Assembly: GCA_003483565.1 (NCBI GenBank)
Contig: DMYZ01000147.1
Coordinates: forward strand, 1-6,493
Direction of reading: 5' to 3'
Origin: Prevotella sp.
Lineage (GTDB): Bacteria > Bacteroidota > Bacteroidia > Bacteroidales > Bacteroidaceae
DNA: 6,493 bases
A program made the translations under genes and the position numbers. Shown one piece after another: positions 1 through 5,603 of the stretch; the stretch's first letter is position 1; each line of letters starts with the position of its first letter. The notes below the pieces were generated by a model that saw nothing but the letters and a program-made list of their open reading frames with translations, did no database searches and was not told the DNA's origin.

Positions 1-2803
1 CAATAGCAGCTGGTGTCGTGTTACTTAAAAAATTAGTTGGTGCCCATAAAGCGTTGTTACTAGTGTTATGGTAACTCTGTGCCACATTATTGTATACATA
101 GTTGCCAAGGCTTGCACGGAGAGAAAAACTGAAATCCCAGTTCTTCCATTCTATACGGGATGCCAGACCCATTGTTACCGGGGCCGCCGGACTCTTGTAG
201 AAGTATTTATCTGCTTCTGTGATCTGACCGTCACCGTTACGGTCTACTACGGCACCTTCAATCGCTTTACCGTTTTTGTCATAAACCTGCTGGTATACAT
301 AGTAGGAATTCATAGGATGACCTACTTGGTTATATTCCAGATGCTTGTCGGTGCCGATAGTAATATTCGTGTTGGGAACAGGAGAACCGTCGGAGCTGAC
401 CCCTGAGAGATCTGTAATCTTATTGTAGTTGTATGTAAAGTTATAATCCAAGGTCCAGTACAGATCTTTACTCTGGATAGCCTTCCAGCTGATGGCTGCT
501 TCAGTACCGGTATTGCTCATAGAACCGATATTTTGCCAAGCCTGGTTTCGATAGGCCATGAAGGCTTGTGTCGGAGCATAGTTCAGCAGATCTGTTGTCT
601 TGCGGTAATACCAGTCAATACTTCCGGAAAGTCTTTGTTTTAAAATACCCCAGTCAAGTCCGAGGTTGTAAGTAGTAGTTGTTTCCCACTTCAGATCCGG
701 TGTATAGTTATCCGGGCGATAAAGTTCACCTTGGTCACCGTCAAGTACAGGATAGAAGGCCTTGGTGCCCTGATTTTTGGAATAAGTAGGAATCCAGCCA
801 TAATCACTGGCAACATCCTGTTGTCCGGTCATACCCCAACCGAGACGAAGCTTCAGGTCAGAGAGCCATTGGATATCCTTAAAGTTGTTTTCCTGATTGA
901 TCTTCCAGGCAAAAGCTGCGGAAGGGAATACAGACCAGTGCTTCTTGAAACGGGAAGAGCCGTCGTCACGGACGGTAGCTGTGACATAGTAGCGGTCCAT
1001 CATGCTCCAGTTGGCACGACCGAAGAAAGAAACAAGGAAATTCTCTGTTTTAAAGAAATAAGGTGTATGTGGGCGTGCTGTTCCAGCCAGAGGATTCCCG
1101 TTACTGTCTACAGTAGGATTCGTAGAAGGATAATATCCGGTATAGTCATAGTTGTCATTACGCCAGAAATGCTGGTATTCATATCCACCCATAATATCGA
1201 AGTGATTCAGATATTGGTCATTGAAATCATGAAAATATTGTGCATAAGCATTGAAGGTAAGGTTTCTTTTTAATTTAGATTCAAAACCGTAAGATCCATA
1301 ATAAATATAATCCGGTGCAGCTGGAGAATCGTTGCGGTTCTGAGTACCCTTGGCTATATCTGCACCCAAAGTGGCGTGCAGTCGCAGATCTTCAAAGCCA
1401 TGTACTTTATAGTCAAAATCGGCGCTGCCGATGAATTCCCTGCTGTTAGCAATCTCACTCATTTCATTAAGAATGGCTAGTGGATTTTTAGATCCTTTTG
1501 CCTGATTATTCCATGTATATGGCCATGTCGGATCATCGTATGCACCAGCCATGGGCCATTCAAAATAACCATCCATATTTTTCATCATTTCTGTTGCTAT
1601 GGACTGATGTAAGGGGGCTGTATAGGAATAAGGATCCTGTGTAGGGTCAATGTGGATTGCACAACCGACAGCATCTGTATTGGCAAATTGAGAATGAGCG
1701 TACATACCCTTGGCATTTATATTTATCGTCAGGTGGTTGTCAAGTAATGTCGGATTAAGATTGAAAGATCCTGTGACACGTTTGAAATCAGATGTCTTGA
1801 GAATACCCTGTTGGCCTGTATAGCCGACCGACACACGATAAGGCAGATTTTTGACAGCTCCTGAAACAGTTATGCTATGATCATGGCTGATCGCCGTACG
1901 GTAGATAAGATCCTGCCAGTTGGTATTGGCAGTACCCAAAGCCGAGTATGCATCGCTGTTTTCACCGAATCTGCTTTTGATGAGAGCTCTGTATTCGTTG
2001 CCGTCGAGAACATCTATGGTCTTTTTCTTCCAGCCTATATTCATGCTTCCGGCATAAGATACCGTTGGTTTCTGACCGCGATGTCCCTTCTTTGTTGTAA
2101 TGATAATGACGCCATTGGATCCACGGGAACCATAGATAGCTGTCGCGGAAGCATCTTTCAAAATGTTGAAACTTTCAATGTCCTGGGGATTAATCGTTGA
2201 AAGAATATTGGAAACTCCTTCAATGCCATTATTGTCAATAGGTACGTTGTCAATGACAATCAAAGGATCATTGCTGGCATTCAGAGACGAACCACCACGG
2301 ATACGAATCTTAGCGCCTGCACCAGGTGTACCGCCATCTGTGGTAATGTTTACACCTGCGACCTTGCCTTCAAGCATATCCTGTGGGTTGATAATTAAAC
2401 CTTTGTTTTTGCTGTCTGGTTTGATGGCGGTGACAGAACCTGTCAAATCACTCTTCTTGGCTACACCATAACCGATGACAACGACTTCGTTAAGGGTCTT
2501 GTCATCAGTCTTCATAATAATATTAAGATTGTTGTCAGCCTTTACTTTTGTCGGAGCCATGCCGATGTAAGTAATGGTGAGTTCTGTACCTTTATCCGTC
2601 TGAACGGAGAAATTACCATCGAAGTCGGTTACACCAACCGGTTTTCCATTGGCTGTAATCGTAGCACCAATGATGGGATCTCCGCTTGCGTCCTTTACCG
2701 AACCCTTGACAGTATTTGACTGTGCGAAAGTCACAGCAGAAAGGAACAATCCTCCGGCGAGTGCCATTGTCCTAAGAGGCAATTTGAATTTTACCTGCTT
2801 CAT
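1..2803 (-). CDS. SusC/RagA-family TonB-dependent outer-membrane transporter (3' end off the window)
   Basis: This gene encodes an outer-membrane beta-barrel that imports glycans using TonB energy, normally paired with a SusD lipoprotein. The reverse-strand frame opens at ATG 2803-2801 and stays open to the left edge, giving 934 visible residues; the family is usually about 1000 or more, so the last barrel strands are missing. Residues 1-27 form a Sec signal peptide (MKQVKFK, a hydrophobic core, then VTFA before Q28). Residues about 30-98 resemble the carboxypeptidase-D-like regulatory domain (GxVxDxxGxPIxGATI, then DFDGNF). A TonB-box-like EVVVIGYG lies at 106-113. The plug follows, with the SusC signature IYGSRGSNG at 223-231. 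The rest is barrel with many aromatic Tyr/Trp residues. A calcium-loop-like DRNGDGQIT at 854-862 is typical of the family's C-terminal part. The start is chosen for the signal peptide; no Shine-Dalgarno is visible. The alpha-glucan substrate is inferred only from the neighbouring malQ. Confidence 0.95.
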   Translation of the reverse strand, partial: MKQVKFKLPLRTMALAGGLFLSAVTFAQSNTVKGSVKDASGDPIIGATITANGKPVGVTDFDGNFSVQTDKGTELTITYIGMAPTKVKADNNLNIIMKTDDKTLNEVVVIGYGVAKKSDLTGSVTAIKPDSKNKGLIINPQDMLEGKVAGVNITTDGGTPGAGAKIRIRGGSSLNASNDPLIVIDNVPIDNNGIEGVSNILSTINPQDIESFNILKDASATAIYGSRGSNGVIIITTKKGHRGQKPTVSYAGSMNIGWKKKTIDVLDGNEYRALIKSRFGENSDAYSALGTANTNWQDLIYRTAISHDHSITVSGAVKNLPYRVSVGYTGQQGILKTSDFKRVTGSFNLNPTLLDNHLTININAKGMYAHSQFANTDAVGCAIHIDPTQDPYSYTAPLHQSIATEMMKNMDGYFEWPMAGAYDDPTWPYTWNNQAKGSKNPLAILNEMSEIANSREFIGSADFDYKVHGFEDLRLHATLGADIAKGTQNRNDSPAAPDYIYYGSYGFESKLKRNLTFNAYAQYFHDFNDQYLNHFDIMGGYEYQHFWRNDNYDYTGYYPSTNPTVDSNGNPLAGTARPHTPYFFKTENFLVSFFGRANWSMMDRYYVTATVRDDGSSRFKKHWSVFPSAAFAWKINQENNFKDIQWLSDLKLRLGWGMTGQQDVASDYGWIPTYSKNQGTKAFYPVLDGDQGELYRPDNYTPDLKWETTTTYNLGLDWGILKQRLSGSIDWYYRKTTDLLNYAPTQAFMAYRNQAWQNIGSMSNTGTEAAISWKAIQSKDLYWTLDYNFTYNYNKITDLSGVSSDGSPVPNTNITIGTDKHLEYNQVGHPMNSYYVYQQVYDKNGKAIEGAVVDRNGDGQITEADKYFYKSPAAPVTMGLASRIEWKNWDFSFSLRASLGNYVYNNVAQSYHNTSNNALWAPTNFLSNTTPAAI

Positions 2804-2944
2804 TTGCTTTGATATTTAAGTTAATATTTAGTTATTATTTTTATTTGTATAGGTGATGGCGTGTCTGCAGTATAGGTTTAGGTCTTTAACAGAGTTTTTC
2901 ACGTTGATCACTTCATGAATCGTTTAGGTTTCATTTATTAAGTG

Positions 2945-2952
2945 CAAATTTA
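2945..2952 (-). promoter_or_regulatory. Candidate -7 box for the susC-like gene
   Basis: Read on the minus strand, this is TAAATTTG, a full match to the Bacteroides -7 consensus TAnnTTTG. No good TTTG -33 element lies 19-21 bases upstream, which fits a regulated rather than constitutive promoter but also lowers confidence. The predicted start of transcription is about 135 nt before the ATG. Confidence 0.45.
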
Positions 2953-2994
2953 AACCAATTAAAGATTGTTTGTACTGTTTTAGGTTTAAAATTG
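2945..2994. repeat. Imperfect inverted repeat spanning the susC-side promoter box
   Basis: CAAATTTAAACC at 2945-2956 and GGTTTAAAATTG at 2983-2994 are inverted copies matching at 11 of 12 positions, with a 26-nt spacer. The left arm contains the minus-strand TAAATTTG box. The right arm carries a near-match TAAAATTG on the plus strand. It may be a binding site for a second regulator or back-to-back promoter boxes, but chance in A/T-rich DNA cannot be excluded. Confidence 0.4.
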
Positions 2995-3005
2995 TGTTTT
3001 CATAT

Positions 3006-3021
3006 ATGCAAACGTTTGCAT
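3006..3021. promoter_or_regulatory. LacI-family operator, copy 1 (16-bp perfect palindrome)
   Basis: ATGCAAACGTTTGCAT is a perfect palindrome with a central CpG. It fits the general LacI/GalR/CcpA operator pattern TGNAANCGNTTNCA. It sits between the susC-like gene and a lacI-type gene, and its 14-bp core recurs exactly at 5507-5520. The hinge leucine of LacI-family proteins inserts at such a central CpG. Binding by the adjacent regulator is inferred, but the pairing of motif, family and position is strong. Confidence 0.85.
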
Positions 3022-3041
3022 TGGTAAAAAACATTAATTCG

Positions 3042-3082
3042 TGTGATAGGAAAACACTATTTCGTATATTTGCATAACTTTG
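3042..3082 (+). promoter_or_regulatory. Promoter for the lacI-type gene, two overlapping candidate -7 boxes
   Basis: TATATTTG (3065-3072) and TAACTTTG (3075-3082) both match TAnnTTTG. A weak -33-like TGTG at 3042-3045 lies 19 bases before the first box. Transcription would start near 3077-3090, leaving a short leader of roughly 30-45 nt before ATG 3122. TTTGCATA is repeated at 3069-3076 and 3079-3086, exactly 10 bp apart, and each copy contains the operator half TTTGCAT. Confidence 0.6.
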
Positions 3083-3121
3083 CATAGTATGCTCGACAGA
3101 GCATTCCTAAACAATTACCTA

Positions 3122-4147
3122 ATGAAAGAACAGTCATCTATAACGATGAAAGATATAGCGCGTGACCTGAATGTTTCTATAGCAACAGTATCACGTGCCT
3201 TGAAGGATAGTCCCCGTATCAGTAAGGTGCAGCGGGAGCGTATCCAGCAATACGCCCATGAACATAATTTTTATCCGAATGTTATTGGCGCGGCACTTCG
3301 CAACAACCGGGCACAGTCAATGAAGATTATCGGAGTTATTGTGCCGGAATTCAACCATTATTATTTTTCTTCTATTCTTTCCGGTATAGAAGAGGAAGCC
3401 AGTGCACGAGGTTACCGTATTATGGTATCCCAGAGCAAGGACAGCTATGAACGTGAAGTACAGATCTGTGATTCCTTCTATAAATATAAGGTGTGTGGAG
3501 TGATTGTATCACAGGCAAAGGGAACTTCTAAATATGATCATTTTAAAAAACTGGTTGATGAAGGAATGCCTCTGGTTTTTTATGATCGTATCTGTACAGG
3601 CGTAGAAGCATCACGAGTCGTGGTTGATGATTATATGGGTGCTTTTACGGCAGTGACTCATATGATTGATACAGGATGCAGGCGAATCGCTTTTTATGGT
3701 TCATCTATGACTATGGAAATATCCAAGAATCGTTTCAACGGATATAAAGATGCCTTGTTGAAAAATGGATTACAGTTGGATGAGGACTTAATCCGTCTGT
3801 GCGATAATCGTGCTGCTGCTGAGGCCATCACACCGGATATCCTGTCTCTGGAAAATTGTCCTGACGGTTTTTTTGCCATTAATGATGATACGGCTATCGG
3901 AATATTGTATACGGCCAAGCATATGGGGTATCATATACCTAATGATATCTCGATCTGTGGCTTTACCAACGGTAATCGTGCTAAAGCCTGTGATCCGATG
4001 CTTACCACAGTGGAGCAAAGAGGGGAAGTCGTAGGGGAGGAAGCGGCAAATATCCTGATAGGACAGGTGGAAGGATCTATTCCTATTAATAAGGTGGAAA
4101 GACGGGTTGTGCGTACAAGACTCGTTGTAAGAGGAACAACAAGATAG
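3122..4147 (+). CDS. LacI/GalR-family transcriptional regulator
   Basis: This is a DNA-binding regulator of 341 residues with the usual LacI layout. The helix-turn-helix lies at about residues 7-28 (ITMKDIARDLNVS, recognition helix SIATVSRAL at 19-27). The hinge is near 53-60 (NVIGAALR), with L59 in the position that intercalates the operator's central CpG. A periplasmic-binding-protein-like effector domain fills residues about 68-335, with GVIVPEFNHYYF, FYDR (153-156), NRFNGY (203-208) and FFAINDDTA (250-258), where the DD-x-A segment belongs to the sugar-contacting region. The frame extends upstream to TTG 3080 (14 more residues), but that codon lies inside a promoter box, so ATG 3122 is preferred; ATG 3089 and ATG 3146 are other options. 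It likely senses a maltose-type sugar and acts at the palindromes at 3006 and 5507. The effector is inferred from context, and whether it represses or activates is open. Confidence 0.95.
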   Translation: MKEQSSITMKDIARDLNVSIATVSRALKDSPRISKVQRERIQQYAHEHNFYPNVIGAALRNNRAQSMKIIGVIVPEFNHYYFSSILSGIEEEASARGYRIMVSQSKDSYEREVQICDSFYKYKVCGVIVSQAKGTSKYDHFKKLVDEGMPLVFYDRICTGVEASRVVVDDYMGAFTAVTHMIDTGCRRIAFYGSSMTMEISKNRFNGYKDALLKNGLQLDEDLIRLCDNRAAAEAITPDILSLENCPDGFFAINDDTAIGILYTAKHMGYHIPNDISICGFTNGNRAKACDPMLTTVEQRGEVVGEEAANILIGQVEGSIPINKVERRVVRTRLVVRGTTR

Positions 4148-4185
4148 TTATTTCTGAACAGTTTTGAATTTAAAAGAATAAAGAT

Positions 4186-5487
4186 ATGAAACAAAAACCT
4201 GATTTGAATTTCTGGAAATTATGGAATTTAAGTTTCGGCTTCTTTGGTGTGCAGATTGCATATGCTTTGCAAAGTGCAAATATTTCCAGAATATTTGCAA
4301 CGTTAGGTGCTGACCCTCATAATTTAAGCTATTTCTGGATATTGCCTCCTTTGATGGGTATTATTGTGCAACCTATTGTGGGGGCATGCAGTGATAAGAC
4401 ATGGTGCAGACTTGGGCGCCGAATACCTTATTTGTTTATAGGGGCATTCGTTGCAGTCATCGTAATGTGCCTTTTGCCGAATGCCGGTTCTTTTCATATG
4501 GGGATAGGCACAGCAATGATTTTCGGCTTGGTCGCACTGATGTTTCTTGATACGAGCATTAATATGGCTATGCAGCCTTTTAAGATGCTGGTCGGAGATA
4601 TGGTTAATGAAAAACAGAAGGGACTGGCTTATTCTATTCAGAGCTTTCTTTGCAATGCAGGAAGTCTTGTCGGTTATATTTTCCCGTTTGCCTTTACTGC
4701 ATTGGGCATTGCCAATATTGCGTCTAAAGGTGTAATCCCGGATTCCGTTATTTATAGTTTCTATATAGGCGCTGCAGTTCTGATCCTTTGTGTTGTTTAT
4801 ACGGTAATAAAGGTGAAAGAGTGGAATCCTCAGGAATATGCTGCTTATAACGGACTGAAGGAACCACTTGATGAGGAGAAAACTAATTTGTTCCGTCTTT
4901 TGAAAGAGGCTCCCGCTACTTTTTGGAAAGTTGGATTAGTACAGTTCTTTTGCTGGTTTGCTTTCATGTATATGTGGACTTATACCAATGGCACGGTAGC
5001 TGATAACTGCTGGGGAACTACGGATGTAGCCAGCAAAGGCTATCAGGATGCAGGAAACTGGGTGGGAATACTCTTTGCCGTTCAGGCTATAGGTTCTGTG
5101 CTTTGGGCTGCCATTCTGCCTCAGTTTAAGAATCGTAAGTTTGCCTATAGTTTGAGCTTGGTTCTTGGAGGTATCGGTTTTTGTATGGCTGCTTTTGTTC
5201 ACGATCAGTACATACTTTTCATTCCGTTCCTTCTCATCGGCTGTGCATGGGCTGCCATGCTCGCTATGCCATTCACCTTTGTTACCAATGCCCTCCAGGG
5301 GTATGGCCATATGGGAACCTATCTGGGTTTGTTTAATGGTACGATATGTATACCGCAGATTGTTGCAGCTGCAGTAGGTGGCAGTATCCTGGCTGTCGTC
5401 GGTTCTGTTCAGGGGAATATGATGATTATTGCAGGTGTTCTTCTTGTGCTGGGTTCGCTTTCTGTCGTTTTCATTAAAGAAAAATAG
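4186..5487 (+). CDS. MFS sugar transporter, SLC45/GPH-like (probable maltose/maltodextrin permease)
   Basis: This encodes a 433-residue inner-membrane protein with about 12 predicted hydrophobic segments, near residues 12-32, 47-67, 82-99, 106-128, 150-173, 189-208, 245-266, 290-311, 319-338, 342-364, 377-402 and 408-430. The loop after segment 2 carries D70...R75-L-GRR-I-P81, the conserved loop of sugar:cation symporters of the GPH and SLC45 groups. The segment LQSANISRIFATLGA (28-42) and the QP at 62-63 and 130-131 also look like bacterial SLC45-type sugar carriers. A hydrophilic central loop spans about 209-244. It starts 38 nt after the regulator, with an A-rich leader and no clear terminator between, so the two are likely one operon. 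The substrate, maltose or short maltodextrins, is inferred from the downstream malQ; other glucosides remain possible. Confidence 0.9.
   Translation: MKQKPDLNFWKLWNLSFGFFGVQIAYALQSANISRIFATLGADPHNLSYFWILPPLMGIIVQPIVGACSDKTWCRLGRRIPYLFIGAFVAVIVMCLLPNAGSFHMGIGTAMIFGLVALMFLDTSINMAMQPFKMLVGDMVNEKQKGLAYSIQSFLCNAGSLVGYIFPFAFTALGIANIASKGVIPDSVIYSFYIGAAVLILCVVYTVIKVKEWNPQEYAAYNGLKEPLDEEKTNLFRLLKEAPATFWKVGLVQFFCWFAFMYMWTYTNGTVADNCWGTTDVASKGYQDAGNWVGILFAVQAIGSVLWAAILPQFKNRKFAYSLSLVLGGIGFCMAAFVHDQYILFIPFLLIGCAWAAMLAMPFTFVTNALQGYGHMGTYLGLFNGTICIPQIVAAAVGGSILAVVGSVQGNMMIIAGVLLVLGSLSVVFIKEK
4265..4299. repeat. Palindrome plus inverted repeat within the transporter gene
   Basis: CTTTGCAAAG (4265-4274) is a perfect 10-bp palindrome. 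It is followed directly by TGCAAATATT (4275-4284), a 5-nt spacer TCCAG, and the exact inverted copy AATATTTGCA (4290-4299). The cluster lies about 80-115 nt into the coding sequence and holds four TGCAAA/TTTGCA half-sites like those in the operators. It could form a modest A/U-rich mRNA hairpin or weakly bind the regulator. The half-site spacing differs from the true operators and the encoded residues look conserved, so function is uncertain. Confidence 0.5.
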
Positions 5488-5603
5488 CAAATAGATGATA
5501 GAATTGTGCAAACGTTTGCATTGTGATTTCCCGTTTTTGTGCAAAGTGGTAAAGAATGTCTTTCTTTTTTTATTACCTTAGCTGTTGATTTATTAACCGT
5601 GAG
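5488..5603 (+). promoter_or_regulatory. Transporter-malQ intergenic region with candidate promoter boxes
   Basis: Two near-matches to TAnnTTTG are visible: TAGAATTG (5499-5506), directly abutting the operator, and TACCTTAG (5574-5581), about 60 bp downstream of the operator centre. Each has one mismatch and neither has a good -33 element. Use of the first would fit repression; use of the second would fit activation from upstream. A weak AAAGA/TCTTT stem with a 3-nt loop and a following T-run (5551-5571) is not a convincing terminator. Confidence 0.4.
5507..5520. promoter_or_regulatory. LacI-family operator, copy 2, upstream of malQ
   Basis: TGCAAACGTTTGCA is a 14-bp perfect palindrome identical to the core at 3007-3020; identity continues for three bases (TTG), making 17 identical bases. 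It lies 20 nt after the transporter stop codon and 84 nt before the malQ start. TTGTGCAAA, overlapping its left half at 5504-5512, recurs at 5537-5545, 33 bp downstream and about three helical turns away. This places malQ under the same regulator and suggests malQ has its own promoter. Confidence 0.85.

Larger units (their letters stand above)
2804..3121. promoter_or_regulatory. Divergent susC-like / lacI intergenic control region
   Basis: This A/T-rich stretch separates the minus-strand transporter from the plus-strand regulator and holds no convincing gene. It contains a minus-strand TAAATTTG box (2952-2945), an inverted repeat around that box, a LacI-type palindrome (3006-3021), and two plus-strand TAnnTTTG boxes (3065-3072 and 3075-3082). 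The element TTTAGGT occurs three times (2877, 2923, 2979). If the minus-strand box is used, the susC-like mRNA would have a leader of roughly 135 nt. No rho-independent terminator or recognisable riboswitch is seen. Confidence 0.8.

Noticed and set aside
68..2471. Several plus-strand open frames of about 100-180 codons (68-406, 731-1273, 1877-2200, 2163-2471)
   Set aside because: They lie antisense within the intact susC-like coding sequence, show no recognisable domains and have no promoter or start context; they are by-products of the real gene's codon pattern.
1..2803. Possible frameshift or disruption of the susC-like gene, since only part of it is visible
   Set aside because: The start and the left edge are in the same frame, no stop was found in my translation, and the family motifs at residues 106-113, 223-231 and 854-862 are in register; the gene is simply cut by the window.
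3080..3082. TTG as the start codon of the LacI-type regulator
   Set aside because: It falls inside a TAnnTTTG promoter box, and the added 14 residues do not resemble a LacI N-terminus.
4936..5544. A 202-codon minus-strand open frame opposite the transporter gene
   Set aside because: Its composition is hydrophilic with no family resemblance, it is antisense to a clear membrane protein, and it runs across operator 2; it is best explained as a shadow.
5551..5571. Possible rho-independent terminator after the transporter gene
   Set aside because: The stem is only five A/T-rich pairs (AAAGA/TCTTT); the T-run is real but the hairpin is too weak to support a terminator call.
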